Assembly: GCA_013339765.2 (NCBI GenBank)
Contig: CM023457.1
Location: 47,389,847 to 47,453,846 of the forward strand
Direction: 5' to 3'
Length of the DNA: 64,000 nt
Origin: Haemaphysalis longicornis
Taxonomy: Eukaryota; Arthropoda; Arachnida; Ixodida; Ixodidae
Below the pieces are notes generated by a model. It did no database searches. It was not told where the DNA came from and was given only the letters and a program-made list of their open reading frames with translations. Positions 57,101 through 60,500 of this stretch are shown in pieces (within the stretch, counting starts at the first letter, position 1; each line of letters opens with the position of its first letter). Position numbers and translations under genes: made by a program.

Positions 57101-57528
57101 CGGGGCTTGGTGTTGAGTGGAAAGCCCTTTTGAGCACGTAGCTTCCTCTGAAATATAAGAAACTAAGCTCGCTTTGCCATAGGGGTCACCATTAGCACCA
57201 CTGCAACATGTGTTGGGGAAGAATAGGAGGTAGGAGAAGACAGGACGAGAGTGAAGATTGCTTTTTTATTGAAGAATCAGAGCTTCAGCTACAGTGGAAA
57301 GGCTGTCGCAGGCTCAAGACATCTCTGACGCTTCCCCTTTTCGTTTTCCTTTCTTCCTTGCAGGACGACTTCCTATTCCTGTACCGTGCACTAGAGAGCC
57401 TGCTGGCTGTGAGTGATGGGCCAGCAGCAGCGCCAATCCACGCGAACGCCACGAACGGCCAGCTCACCAGCAACGGGCATGCGGTCAAGATTGAGGAAGT
57501 CGCCGGAAAGATCGAGAGCCCCGACTGA
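4799..57528 (+). CDS. Ptp99A: Receptor-type protein tyrosine phosphatase, Ptp99A-like (R5 class); 21 exons, 5' incomplete
   Basis: This is a single-pass membrane phosphatase that would remove phosphate from tyrosines of cytoplasmic substrates under control of an extracellular adhesive domain. Joining the 21 exons listed below gives 3353 nt with matching phases throughout: 1116 residues and a TGA. Counting from the first full codon (Val, 4801): FN3 domains at about 1-101, 102-202, 203-302 and 303-406; membrane helix 419-442; D1 about 495-770 with WPD Asp668, Cys700 and Arg706; D2 about 795-1070 with Asp1016 and Glu1022 in place of Cys and Arg. A D2 with Cys to Asp is characteristic of vertebrate PTPRG/PTPRZ, and fly Ptp99A, an axon-guidance phosphatase, has fibronectin repeats and a non-catalytic D2. 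No carbonic anhydrase domain is present in the window. The first exon needs one preceding nucleotide, so signal-peptide exon(s) lie upstream. The RPTP class is certain; the Ptp99A orthology is inferred from domain order and D2 residues. Confidence 0.85.
5017..5560. repeat. Composite repeat with two (AATCC)n tracts
   Basis: AATCC-type pentamer runs at about 5145-5205 and 5427-5490 are each followed by GCTCCTCG...GCAGCACGG and a short hairpin (GGCTC/GAGCC; GGCCCT/AGGGTC), then CACGCGAAAC. The two halves therefore look like a tandem duplication of about 290 bp. The same pentamer and GCTCCTCGCGCATG junction recurs at 15950-16120. Confidence 0.75.
5690..5960. repeat. GACTTTGACTC-type degenerate repeat and B-box-like segment
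   Basis: Several GACTTTGACTC/GACTTTG units occur between 5697 and 5795. GGTTCAATTCC at 5900, matching a tRNA B box, is followed closely by an 18-nt T run (5929-5947). This could be a degraded tRNA-derived SINE, but no A box was found. Confidence 0.35.
7976..8214 (-). mobile_element. tRNA-derived SINE (Ruka-like), full length
   Basis: Read on the minus strand it begins CCCGCCGCGGTGGCTCAGTG (A-box region), continues through GGTTCGATTCC (B box), then GCACGTTAAAGATCCCC, AATTAATCCGGAGCC, GCGTCGGCGCGTTAAACC and an AATCAATCAA tail. It shares this order with three other copies in the window. Tick SINEs of this type are known as Ruka; the family name is from memory of the consensus, the tRNA-like head is seen directly. 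Confidence 0.88.
8246..8490. repeat. CAT/CGT/CAC trinucleotide-rich tract
   Basis: Runs of ATC, ACC, GTC and CGT triplets, giving His/Thr/Val-rich or Met/Val-rich translations with no family meaning. Confidence 0.85.
9217..9345. repeat. (CT)n microsatellite
   Basis: Almost pure CT from 9240 to 9336 with TTCTCTC interruptions. Confidence 0.97.
10978..11010. repeat. Perfect 14-bp GC-rich hairpin, 5-nt loop
   Basis: GCTACTAGGCGCCG (10978-10991) and CGGCGCCTAGTAGC (10997-11010) enclose AGCTA. There is no neighbouring gene on either strand. Confidence 0.92.
11716..11880 (+). mobile_element. SINE 3' part (5'-truncated)
   Basis: Begins at GGAGGCGAAATGC, carries GCACGTTAAAGATCCC, AATTAATCCGGAGCC and GCGTCGGCGCGTTAAACC, and ends in a CAAT-type tail with one TGAAT variant. 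The tRNA head is absent. Flanks are ATG/GAC-rich low complexity, so the target duplication cannot be defined. Confidence 0.85.
11978..12062. repeat. (ATT)n microsatellite
   Basis: TTA/ATT triplets with few changes; it follows a GAT/GAA-rich tract (11881-11965). Confidence 0.95.
13412..13635 (+). repeat. About 220-bp repeat, copy 1, next to CA/TA microsatellite
   Basis: Matches the reverse complement of 24165-24395 closely (shared blocks include GAATACGTCGTTGCGAGGAA, CTCGTTTTTGG, TATAAATAAAACCGAAGC and CTCCCACGAGCGAAGGGCG). Its 3' side runs into a CGATACGA motif and a long microsatellite. The identity of the element is unknown. Confidence 0.8.
13652..13805. repeat. (CA)n and (TA)n compound microsatellite
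   Basis: CA repeats interrupted by CCACCATA and ACAAAC, then AATATATA repeats. It lies between the repeat copy at 13412 and the element fragment at 13810. Confidence 0.96.
13810..13967. mobile_element. DNA-element fragment with CAGTAAA-type end
   Basis: Right end (complement) reads CAGTAAATTCCCGTTAAGACGAAC and the body contains further AAGACGAAC, CCGCTTAACACGAA and AATTCGAAC motifs. The TA after the end fits the TA duplication of pogo/Tc1-like elements. The left end is lost in the microsatellite. Confidence 0.5.
15950..16130. repeat. Third (AATCC)n tract with conserved flank
   Basis: A run of about 140 nt of CAATC/CAAATC variants is followed by AATGCTCCTCGCGCATGCGCAACAC, matching the flank of the two copies near 5200 and 5490. 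A fixed junction suggests a tail of an unidentified element read on the minus strand. Confidence 0.75.
16551..16580. repeat. G-rich tract (quadruplex-prone)
   Basis: Two long G runs (about 12 and 13) joined by single A residues, followed by GGAGGAAGG. Similar but shorter G runs are at 22315-22330. Confidence 0.85.
18462..18540. repeat. (TC)n microsatellite
   Basis: Nearly uninterrupted TC dinucleotides over about 75 nt. Confidence 0.97.
18851..19120 (+). repeat. 270-bp tandem unit, copy 1
   Basis: Begins GTCTTTCTTGGACCACCTAA and contains a CTGT/GTCT run, CCACCCGGCCAA, GTATATTTGAGGAACAA and GTTCTTTTAATTAG. The next unit begins at 19121 with almost the same start. This copy has no insertion. 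Confidence 0.8.
19121..20187 (+). repeat. 270-bp tandem unit, copy 2, interrupted by a TTAA element
   Basis: The unit starts GTCTTTCTTGGACTACTTAA, reaches GCATATTTGAAGCACAACAT at about 19313, is interrupted at 19341-20148, and resumes to GTTCTTTTAATTAG at about 20168. Comparison with copy 1 shows where the insertion lies. A third fragment of the family is at about 54246-54450 next to the exon s donor. Confidence 0.8.
19341..20148. mobile_element. TTAA-flanked TIR element (piggyBac-like MITE), 808 bp
   Basis: Ends AGGGGCCGTGCAGACAAAAT and the complement AGGGGCCATGCAGACAAAAT, with TIRs of about 29 bp and few mismatches. TTAA lies at both borders (19337-19340, 20149-20152). TTAA duplication is the hallmark of piggyBac-type transposition. 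No transposase ORF is inside, so it is non-autonomous. Confidence 0.87.
20788..21183 (+). mobile_element. MITE family 2, copy A (about 396 bp)
   Basis: Inverted ends AAGTTCGCGGACAG and CTGTCCGCGAACTT. The body matches the reverse complement of 35065-35483 end to end (for example CGTCTAAAGGAAGCAGAATT, GACAACTTTGTAGCAGACAT, CTAAACAAAAGCATCT and AATTTGTCACAACATT). A secondary inverted motif (CGTTCCAATTCG and relatives) lies just inside. Confidence 0.87.
21513..21749 (+). mobile_element. tRNA-derived SINE (Ruka-like), full length with 14-bp target duplication
   Basis: Starts CCCGCCGATGTGGCTCGGTG, has A and B boxes and ends GCAGTCAATC. The 14-bp sequence AAACGAAAACTTCA is repeated exactly at 21499-21512 and 21750-21763, the target-site duplication. 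The element is intact from pol III promoter to tail, so it inserted relatively recently by target-primed retrotransposition. Confidence 0.93.
21827..22075 (+). CDS. Possible small secreted protein or signal-peptide exon (82 codons)
   Basis: The reading frame starts [20 protein letters not shown], a good signal-peptide profile (basic start, hydrophobic core, small residues before cleavage), and continues into an Arg-rich polar region with RR and RRRR sites before a TGA. A GTGAGT donor begins at 21887, exactly after the 20-codon leader, so it could also be a leader exon in phase 0. Phase 0 does not fit the next Ptp99A exon at 26572. There is no homology I recognise, and chance cannot be ruled out. 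Confidence 0.22.
   Translation: MYTKRCACVLLFIVVSHACAVSTPQNTIPFSSRHIRPRDPILSRLTAERRKTIRRYPIGSRRRRNSISIPLAYDANNACLDR
23311..23500. mobile_element. Short TIR-like element related to CAGT..CTCGTTATAAC repeats
   Basis: Starts CAGTAAACATTCGATATA and ends TTATAACGAGTCTTGACTTT, imperfect inverted ends; the body contains CATTATAAGCGGAATTTCGC. Related strings occur at 21392-21470 (CAGTGAACTC, TTCGTTATAAG twice) and 234-250 (GTTATAACGAG). Confidence 0.5.
23770..23812. repeat. (TA)n microsatellite with ATTATATTATA core
   Basis: Palindromic AT-rich tract directly 5' of the truncated second SINE type. Confidence 0.93.
23816..23990 (+). mobile_element. Second SINE type, tRNA 3' half
   Basis: GACCGGTATTCTGGAGGTCG and GCGTTCGGATCCC resemble the anticodon-arm and T-arm (B box) of a tRNA, followed by a pyrimidine-rich body. 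The head is cut at the (TA)n microsatellite just upstream (23770-23812). This is a different family from the Ruka-like copies. Confidence 0.55.
24008..24140. repeat. (TC)n then (TA)n compound microsatellite
   Basis: TC repeats (24008-24048) pass into TA repeats with AATATATATT interruptions; it precedes the repeat copy at 24165. Confidence 0.96.
24165..24395 (-). repeat. About 220-bp repeat, copy 2, next to TA microsatellite
   Basis: Inverted copy of 13412-13635. It too abuts a CGTATCG motif and a TA microsatellite (24048-24138) at the equivalent end, implying that the microsatellite is part of or seeded by the element. Confidence 0.8.
26572..26753 (+). CDS. Ptp99A: Exon b: second half of FN3 domain 1
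   Basis: Acceptor CTCGCGCAG, donor GTATAT. The split Arg codon (AG|G) is completed here, followed by [13 protein letters not shown], an NST sequon (SDNSTNF), [18 protein letters not shown] with the Tyr-x-Phe-x-Val-x-Ala-x-Asn pattern of FN3 F/G strands, and YMVTLRE. Length 182 nt keeps phase: 1 base in, 60 codons, 1 base out. Confidence 0.9.
27147..27334 (+). CDS. Ptp99A: Exon c: first half of FN3 domain 2
   Basis: Acceptor CCTCTTGCAG, donor GTGAGG after an ACG codon. Reads [12 protein letters not shown], an NTS sequon, [20 protein letters not shown] and [10 protein letters not shown], the usual FN3 strand B to C' pattern. Ends in phase 0, unlike most ectodomain exons. The upstream intron is only 393 nt and contains nothing notable. 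Confidence 0.9.
27335..31469 (+). other. Intron c-d (4.1 kb)
   Basis: No coding exon was recognised. The segment 28300-29250 is conspicuously richer in G, C and CpG than its AT-rich flanks, and contains a short ATG-started stretch followed by a GTAAGC donor (see findings). The remainder, 29300-31460, is AT-rich unique-looking sequence with a short poly-A run at 30467-30485. Confidence 0.6.
31470..31584 (+). CDS. Ptp99A: Exon d: second half of FN3 domain 2
   Basis: Acceptor CCTATGCAG, donor GTGAGC. Reads [20 protein letters not shown] then [10 protein letters not shown], the Leu-x-Pro-like turn, Tyr-x-Val-x-Leu-x-Val-x-Asn and Gly-x-Gly pattern closing an FN3 domain, ending TDEG. Starts in phase 0 and ends in phase 1. 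Confidence 0.9.
31862..32317 (+). mobile_element. RTE-clade LINE 3' end, degraded
   Basis: The translated piece reads [20 protein letters not shown] then [20 protein letters not shown], and after a frameshift [17 protein letters not shown] and [20 protein letters not shown]. These are the C-terminal blocks of RTE/BovB-type reverse transcriptases ([24 protein letters not shown]). A TGATGATGATGAT tail is typical of RTE 3' ends. The ORF is interrupted by frameshifts. Confidence 0.87.
32403..32739. repeat. Inverted repeat, arms about 120 bp, loop about 92 bp
   Basis: Left arm about 32403-32524 and right arm about 32617-32739. Examples: CCCGCCCAGAGCAGTTCCTG with CAGGAACTGCTCTGGGCGGG, and CTTTGGGGCAGTTCTGAGCA with TGCTCAGAACTGCCCCAAAG. 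Arms match well with few mismatches. A direct repeat ACATCGTCTGCTTGCTGCTC lies in the loop (about 32552) and just after the right arm (about 32733). Confidence 0.88.
34641..34844 (+). CDS. Ptp99A: Exon e: first part of FN3 domain 3
   Basis: Acceptor GCACGTGCAG, donor GTGAGT. Reads [33 protein letters not shown], the classic FN3 start with the W-x-x-P and P-x-G-x-x-x-x-Y motifs. Two sequons are visible (NLT and NGS). Ends SLTNL plus one base. Confidence 0.92.
34886..35690. repeat. Tandem array (unit about 90 bp) split by a MITE
   Basis: Units share TTGACGGCTAAT-TGGCTA, GACTCGGGGTTGT/GAATTTAC and CGACACATTCTTG-CGTGCGACA blocks: two on the left of the MITE and about three on the right. It lies just after the exon e donor. 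Confidence 0.8.
35065..35483 (-). mobile_element. MITE family 2, copy B (about 419 bp), inserted in a tandem repeat
   Basis: Opposite orientation to 20788-21183 and alike along its whole length. It interrupts an array whose units are recognisable on both sides (34886-35030 and 35497-35680), so the element is younger than the array. Confidence 0.87.
36588..36683 (+). CDS. Ptp99A: Exon f: end of FN3 domain 3
   Basis: Acceptor TCGTATGCAG, donor GTGGGT. The split Arg is completed and the exon reads [20 protein letters not shown] then [11 protein letters not shown], the Leu-x-Pro-x-x-x-Tyr turn (NLRPFSHY) and terminal G-strand of an FN3 domain. 96 nt, phase 1 to phase 1. Confidence 0.9.
36778..37135. 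repeat. ATTAG minisatellite with 101-105 bp higher-order period
   Basis: Built of ATTAGATTAG and TTAATTAGATA variants. A larger block starting GTATTAGATTAGATG recurs at 36882, 36983 and 37088. It lies about 95 nt after the exon f donor. Confidence 0.92.
38160..38341 (+). CDS. Ptp99A: Exon g: first part of FN3 domain 4
   Basis: Acceptor TGATGCCAG, donor GTGAGT. Reads [20 protein letters not shown] then [20 protein letters not shown]; the QW and Tyr-rich C strand fit FN3. NLT is a sequon. A short intron of 101 nt follows, the smallest in the gene. Ends in phase 0. Confidence 0.9.
38443..38572 (+). CDS. Ptp99A: Exon h: end of FN3 domain 4, with tandem donor
   Basis: Acceptor CCTCTTCCAG. Reads [20 protein letters not shown] and ends RKVLLQ plus one base; the N-L-x-x-x-T-x-Y-E-V-x-V turn closes the FN3 domain. 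Donor GTAAGT begins at 38573; a second GTAAGT begins 12 nt later at 38585, and using it would add the in-frame residues SKCQ. I used the first donor because the next exon joins cleanly with either. Confidence 0.9.
38573..42601 (+). other. Intron h-i (4.0 kb)
   Basis: Begins with the tandem donor and a CT-rich tract (38680-38705). Holds a degraded pogo/Tigger-type transposon piece (41250 to about 41760, minus-strand coding). 39060-41240 is AT-rich sequence without a recognised element. Confidence 0.6.
41250..41760 (-). pseudogene. Degraded pogo/Tigger-type transposase C-terminus
   Basis: The minus-strand frame includes [13 protein letters not shown] followed by an acidic [11 protein letters not shown] end. 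FKKCxISNxLDGTED-type sequences mark the C-terminus of Tigger/pogo DDE transposases. CCGTGTATTGCGGAATATAG at 41250 on the + strand would be the terminal inverted repeat of the 3' side. No DDE domain or other end is recognisable, and the frame departs from the family after the Cys, so it is a relic. Confidence 0.5.
42602..42713 (+). CDS. Ptp99A: Exon i: stalk and transmembrane helix
   Basis: Acceptor CCTTGCAG, donor GTGAGT. The exon completes a Thr codon and reads [11 protein letters not shown], then a hydrophobic run from about [10 protein letters not shown] through [16 protein letters not shown], followed by basic KK at the splice junction as a stop-transfer signal. This is the only membrane segment in the predicted protein. 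The stalk between FN3-4 and the helix is only about 12 residues. Confidence 0.93.
42724..42777. repeat. CT-rich microsatellite at the exon i donor
   Basis: A CTTT/CTCT tract begins about 10 nt after the GTGAGT donor of the transmembrane exon. Confidence 0.93.
42975..43182 (+). mobile_element. RTE-clade LINE fragment, second copy
   Basis: Reads [20 protein letters not shown] then [20 protein letters not shown], and ends abruptly at a GTGTTAAGGACATT segment. It matches the first part of 31862-32317 in the same orientation but lacks the 3' tail, so it is internally truncated. Confidence 0.85.
43708..43729. repeat. Poly-T run
   Basis: 22 consecutive T, the longest homopolymer I noticed; no adjacent SINE or LINE body was recognised. 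Confidence 0.9.
44575..44654 (+). CDS. Ptp99A: Exon j: juxtamembrane segment
   Basis: Acceptor TCGTTGCAG, donor GTGAGT. Reads [20 protein letters not shown] then QLSETF plus one base. It follows the membrane helix directly and contains an aromatic YYYLDD stretch; such cytoplasmic juxtamembrane tyrosines may be phosphorylated, but this is only a possibility. Confidence 0.85.
44655..45927 (+). other. Intron j-k (1.3 kb) with hairpins
   Basis: Contains poly-T runs (44686-44703, 44913-44928) and a compound perfect inverted repeat at 45434-45494 (separate entry). Nothing else recognised. Confidence 0.6.
45434..45494. repeat. Compound perfect inverted repeat
   Basis: Stem 1: CCTGTGGGGTGC (45434-45445) with GCACCCCACAGG (45448-45459), loop of 2 nt. 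Stem 2: GGTACTCCACCCCA (45458-45471) with TGGGGTGGAGTACC (45481-45494). The two share bases at their junction, so the folds are mutually exclusive at the edge. It lies in the intron before the first D1 exon. Confidence 0.9.
45928..46025 (+). CDS. Ptp99A: Exon k: start of PTP domain D1
   Basis: Acceptor CATGTTGCAG, donor GTGAGG. Reads [20 protein letters not shown] then [13 protein letters not shown]. The IGFSREYE segment is the alpha1' to alpha1 start typical of receptor PTP D1 domains (compare F-x-x-E-[FY]-E). Phase 1 in, phase 0 out. Confidence 0.92.
46104..46129. repeat. Perfect 11-bp stem with CAAA loop
   Basis: AGATGTGTGTG (46104-46114) and CACACACATCT (46119-46129), about 80 nt after the exon k donor. 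Confidence 0.9.
46512..46605 (+). CDS. Ptp99A: Exon l: D1, KNRY motif
   Basis: Acceptor CTTTTTCCAG, donor GTGAGT. Reads [20 protein letters not shown] then [15 protein letters not shown] is the phosphotyrosine-recognition region of class I PTPs (the KNRY loop Tyr that stacks on substrate pTyr lies here). Phase 0 in, 1 out. Confidence 0.93.
46824..47018 (+). mobile_element. SINE, 5'-truncated, with 12-bp target duplication
   Basis: Begins just before the B box (GGGTTGATTCC), so it lacks the A box, and ends with a CAATCAATCAAT tail. CATTCTCGGCAT flanks it at 46812-46823 and 47019-47030. The duplication shows that truncation happened during insertion rather than by later deletion. It is in the intron between D1 exons l and m. 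Confidence 0.92.
47185..47264 (+). CDS. Ptp99A: Exon m: D1, DYINANYID motif
   Basis: Acceptor ATCGTTGCAG, donor GTGAGT. Reads [20 protein letters not shown] then INANYID. YDHTRV and [10 protein letters not shown] are signature PTP motifs that form the hydrophobic core next to the substrate loop. Phase 1 in, 0 out. Confidence 0.95.
47265..48293 (+). other. Intron m-n (1.0 kb)
   Basis: No recognised repeat. GC content rises in 47740-48000 around sequence with CACGTGA and GCCGCCA/CCGCCATTTTG motifs, but no coding exon or promoter can be supported. Confidence 0.4.
48294..48428 (+). CDS. Ptp99A: Exon n: D1, TQGP motif
   Basis: Acceptor CGGTGCAG, donor GTGAGT, 45 codons in phase 0. Reads [20 protein letters not shown] then [20 protein letters not shown] and [22 protein letters not shown] and I-x-MITNLVE-x-G-R are conserved PTP blocks; the last precedes the K-C-x-x-YWP segment in the next exon. 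Confidence 0.95.
49287..49619 (-). mobile_element. MITE family 1, copy B (333 bp)
   Basis: Same family as 3681-4010 but in the opposite orientation. Inverted ends CTATACTCGG / CCGAGTATAG are flanked by TA on both sides, compatible with a TA target duplication as in Tc1/mariner-type elements. It lies in the intron before the catalytic exon. Confidence 0.87.
49888..50653. mobile_element. 766-bp TIR element, TA-flanked, non-autonomous
   Basis: Left end CCGTATTTACTCGCGTAATG, right end (complement) CCGTATTCACTCGCTTAATG, continuing AACCC on both sides. TA flanks the element on both sides. The ends are reminiscent of the CCGTGTATTGCGG end at 41250, so both may be Tigger/pogo-like. No transposase is inside. 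Confidence 0.83.
50956..51435 (+). CDS. Ptp99A: Exon o: D1 catalytic core (WPD loop and P-loop)
   Basis: The longest coding exon (160 codons, phase 0). Acceptor ACCGTGCAG, donor GTGAGG. It reads [16 protein letters not shown] at the start, the WPD loop [10 protein letters not shown] (general-acid Asp668), the P-loop [14 protein letters not shown] (nucleophile Cys700, Arg706) and the Q-loop region [16 protein letters not shown]. Every residue required for catalysis is present, so D1 should be an active tyrosine phosphatase. Residue numbers count from the first full codon in the window. Several ectodomain exons are half-domains, whereas here the region that many RPTP genes divide is one exon. 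Confidence 0.97.
51436..51952 (+). repeat. Intron o-p made largely of a tandem repeat
   Basis: The 517-nt intron is built from imperfect tandem copies, with CAATGCACGAGG-like starts at about 51494, 51515, 51613, 51708, 51792 and 51859 (spacing about 98, 95, 84 and 67 after the first short unit). Each copy carries a GAGGTGAAACTCTC segment, a GAAAAGAAAAGTGC segment and a GCTCTGAACTCTGCCCC segment. The final copy supplies the pyrimidine tract and acceptor of the next exon (TTTTTATGCAG). Confidence 0.85.
51953..52072 (+). CDS. Ptp99A: Exon p: D1-D2 linker with poly-Gly, start of D2
   Basis: Acceptor TTTTTATGCAG, donor GTGCGG, 40 codons in phase 0. Reads [20 protein letters not shown], then S and seven Gly encoded by mixed GGN codons, then [12 protein letters not shown]. 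The last part is the D2 alpha1' helix (LL-x-x-x-F). The Gly tract is a flexible D1-D2 linker and could vary in length between individuals. Confidence 0.9.
52426..52596 (+). CDS. Ptp99A: Exon q: D2, KNRS and DYINATFLQ
   Basis: Acceptor CCTCGCAG, donor GTACGC, 57 codons. Reads [40 protein letters not shown] and [11 protein letters not shown]. It aligns with D1 exons l-m, but the substrate-recognition Tyr of KNRY is Ser here, an early sign that D2 does not bind phosphotyrosine in the usual way. Confidence 0.93.
52967..53095 (+). CDS. Ptp99A: Exon r: D2, TQHPL block
   Basis: Acceptor CCTGGCAG; the donor is GTTGGT, weaker than the other donors but flanked by AAG. 43 codons. Reads [20 protein letters not shown] then [20 protein letters not shown] and DEK. 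It parallels D1 exon n (TQGPL becomes TQHPL). Confidence 0.93.
53096..53888 (+). other. Intron r-s (0.8 kb)
   Basis: Low-complexity poly-T runs (53189-53202, 53517-53524, 53540-53554) and a short ATC/ATG repeat (53471-53490, 53803-53819). No recognised element. Confidence 0.6.
53889..54220 (+). CDS. Ptp99A: Exon s: D2 with Ala/Thr/Pro-rich insert and altered WPD region
   Basis: Acceptor CCCCTCCAG, donor GTGTGC, 332 nt, phase 0 in and 2 out. Begins [20 protein letters not shown] (conserved FWP), then an insert of about 35 residues rich in Thr, Ala, Pro, Glu and Gly before [20 protein letters not shown]. The WPD loop position reads [11 protein letters not shown] and lacks the general-acid Asp. 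The exon ends GPVVVVD plus AG: the Asp occupies the catalytic Cys position. The insert is very GC-rich. Confidence 0.92.
55516..56397. mobile_element. TA-flanked TIR element interrupted by a foldback element
   Basis: Left end CACTGAAACCTCGTT and right end (complement) CAGTGGCACCTCGTT, both continuing to a GTACC motif. TA occurs at both borders (55514-55515, 56398-56399). The left TIR is broken by the element at 55534-56197, immediately after TTAA; removing that element restores the inverted end. A hairpin with AACCAAGTCGG / CCGACTTGGTT arms lies at 56279-56329. Confidence 0.8.
55534..56197. mobile_element. 664-bp foldback element flanked by TTAA
   Basis: Begins GGGGGCACCTGG and ends CCAGTGAGCCCCC, with TTAA at 55530-55533 and 56198-56201. 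The arms (about 55534-55853 and 55869-56197) are close reverse complements over more than 300 bp, with a loop of about 15 nt. Shared blocks include AAATTTATTTGGATTTTTAT with its complement and GGTCTGTAGCAGAAGTTA with its complement. One arm carries a G run (55591-55600), the other a C run (56121-56136). Confidence 0.9.
56647..56782 (+). CDS. Ptp99A: Exon t: D2 pseudo-P-loop
   Basis: Acceptor CTCTTGCAG, donor GTGAGG. Completes Arg1017 and reads [20 protein letters not shown] then [20 protein letters not shown] and IWKSQ. Aligned with D1 [10 protein letters not shown], the D2 sequence [10 protein letters not shown] has Asp for Cys and Glu (1022) for Arg, so phosphatase activity is not expected. 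[18 protein letters not shown] corresponds to the VD-[IV]-[FY]-x-x-[AV]-K-x-x-x-x-x-RPG block of R5-class D2 domains. Confidence 0.94.
56783..57363 (+). other. Intron t-u (0.6 kb)
   Basis: No mobile element or low-complexity tract was recognised; the first 80 nt are G-rich. Confidence 0.55.
57364..57528 (+). CDS. Ptp99A: Exon u: D2 end, C-terminal tail and stop
   Basis: Acceptor CCTTGCAG; 54 codons then TGA at 57526. Reads [20 protein letters not shown], the last D2 helix, then a short Ala/Asn-rich tail ending [12 protein letters not shown]. The short, polar tail shows no obvious PDZ ligand. Confidence 0.92.
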   Translation, partial: DDFLFLYRALESLLAVSDGPAAAPIHANATNGQLTSNGHAVKIEEVAGKIESPD

Positions 57529-60500
57529 TGCCGAGGAGTCTGACAGAGAGAGAGAGGCCAAGCACACGTCCTGCCCAGGAACCTGAAAGAAGAACGGTCG
57601 CTTCCTTCGTCGGCGTTTGCTGCACATTCGCTTTGCTTTTGGACACCCGTGCGTGACCGGCCGTTACCGGATGTGTTGGCCAGCAGCCCCGTTGCGTTTC
57701 GTTCACATCAGTTGCCGCTTGTCTTATCGTTGTCAAGGGGGCGAGAAAGCGAGGTATTTGTGAAAGCGTGTCCGTGCACTTCGTAGATAACGCAGATATC
57801 GTCAAATTTAGGTGACGAACGTGTGAATGCATTTGAACTGTTCGTCCACTGCTTCAAAATGCATGGCACGGTACGAACTTTTTGAAAACCCATGTGTCAG
57901 ATGGGGATGAACGAAAGGAGACTGGCCAAATTGAACTAGCAATACGCCATTCACGCTTTTCTCCGGCAAGTTTACGTTTGAAGTGGTGGAGTTATCTCGC
58001 CCCACCGAAGGCAGCTACAGCGTTAGTTTCAAACGGAGTTAGAGCAATTCTTTTTGTTGCTTAGGGAATAGGCACCGGTTCAAACTTCGCAGATATGCAT
58101 TGAAGTTCTCGTAATGGTTTGTACGCCTTGCCAGTGTACAAAGCCACTTGCTGCTGGCTGGAGTGCAAGCCAGAGCGATATGTCCAGAGGTGTCAACAGT
58201 AATACAAGTCCAAGAAGCCCGCTTCTTTTCAACGTTGAAGTGCCACTCGGAAAGGAAGGAAAGCTGAATTGCTTTTCTTGCTGCGTTTTTTTTTGGCGGC
58301 TTTCATGGCACCAGTAGAGTAACCAGAGAGCAACAGAGACGGCAAGCCAGAATGGATTCGGCTGTGGCTCGTTTGCGCAGCAAACGGCTTTCTCCCAGCT
58401 CTTAGGCAGAGGAACGTGTGTGCGTGCTGACGTCAGGTTGTAAATGCTGTAACATAGTTGACATTAAGTTGTACATTATTGCGCGTCACGCCTCACCCCG
58501 CATCTCCCAACCGATTTTTTTTCCCCCTTCGATCGTTCAGTCAGATGTTCTTGAGTATGTTTTTCGTTGTCTTCTCTCTCACTCCTATTTTTAATGCTTT
58601 TTAGTGGCCATTCTGCGTTTGAGATTTCGCGTTTGTTTGAGTCGATTTGTTAGTGAGGGATTAGCGCCACTGGGGAGAGTGCAAAACACACAAGACTGTC
58701 ACTGCCAGAGATGTCTGCATCACAGCGTTTCGTAGCGTAGGTGGAATGTGTGCCGCGTTTTTTGCCGCCAGTCATTACGAAAATTACGGGAGCCTCCGTA
58801 ACTGGTCGGCAGTGACAGAAGCCAGGGCTTTCGACATCTTATTTTAGGAAAACTACTACCGCACTGCCATTCGTGCTTTCTTTTAGTTTTTGTTTTTCCT
58901 ATTCCTTGCTTAGTTGTTTTGAGTTCTGATTACAACGATTGTCGATTTATTTATTTTGCACCTCCGAACAAGGGGGAACGAGTATGACGTGAAGGAAATT
59001 CTGGGCTTGATTTCTTCGTTTCTCGAAGGCGTAGCAAATGAACAGTATTGCGAGTGACTGTCGGGAGGCCTCTATGATGGAAGAGCGTGCTTATGAGTTC
59101 CGTGCCTCTGATCGTGACACAGTGTGGAAGGGCAAAGCGGTCGGGATGGCGACGAAGGGACGACAAAGACGACGCGATCAAATGGGAAGCCAATGGGAAA
59201 GGATGGGAGGAGAAAAGGAGAAGGCAGGGAGTGTGTCTCGCGTGCGACGGGCGCAAAGGGGAACGCGCCGCTGCTCGACTTGACGCAGCGTCTGTGGCGC
59301 GTGCGGGGTTGCGCAAACGCACGTGCAACTCATGGAAGGAGATCAACCACAGCCGCCTTGACATCAACAACCCCCGACTCCCAGTTTTTCCAGCCTACAA
59401 GCGACAACGCTGCCCCCCCCCTCCGAACCCAGCAACGATTTCTAGTCTGACATCATTTTTTGCGCTGTCAATGTGTGTGTGGTTTTTTATTTTGCTTCTT
59501 AGCTTTTTTGCATCTATTTCTCTCATACATCTGTTGTTTTGCATTGGTGCCGATGTTTGTGCTGTTTTGTTGTCGTGAATTGTTCGTGCGTTTCTGCGAT
59601 TCGTTGCCAGACTTTCTTAGTAGCTTCCCTCTCACTAACTCGTTAAGATTGTCACCACTCGCTTGGCTCAAACGTGCCGCCAAAATACTCGAATAGGGCT
59701 TTCTATCCTTTGTCTTTGTAGAGCTTTTTTTTCCTGTTCAGATGTTGCTTCTTTTTTTTTTTCCCCCCATACGAATGCACTTCGTGTTCCACATGCTTTC
59801 GTCCGCAAGCAAACAAAAAAAAAAAAAGCAAGAGAAACAACTTTTCCACAGCCCCGCTCCTTACTTCTAAGCGTGCTCATTTTTATACGCAGCCCACAAA
59901 CAACAAACAAACAAACAACAACCACAAAACGTTTTCATAGCAAGTTAGCACTTTCGAGTGCCGCGCCCCCAACACTTGGCAACAAACACCTTGGCGTTGC
60001 TGTCGAAGCCCGCAGAAGCAGCATTCAAAAACGTTGTTGCAACGTTATCGGCAACGTCGCAAATGCGTCGTGGCGGTGACGTTGCCAGGATGTTAGGTGT
60101 TGTTTCCCCGGGTGATGGTTGTGTGTTGTTTTTGTGACATGCCGTTGTTTTTCCCCCCGAAAAACGGACACGCGCCAAAATAAGTAAGCCAGTACGCCAA
60201 GGTGTTGTTGTTCAATATATAACTATACGCATATAAACTCTGTTGGTAGCACATAAGTAACCGCCTCCCGAGAGAGGGGGGCCATGATGAGAGCTTCGAG
60301 TTTGTTGACGTAGCGTTCAGATATATATCTATCTATGAATCCCCGATGTAATTTGATTCTGTAGGATTTCCTTTCGTTTTTGAGCGTGGCCTCACTCGCT
60401 CCACAGTTTCCTTTGACACTGTTGGGCTGAGTTCTCTTGAAGCGATTTTTCTAACGGCCAGTCCTTACTTTGGACGTAATAATACTGCCCTAACAGTTTG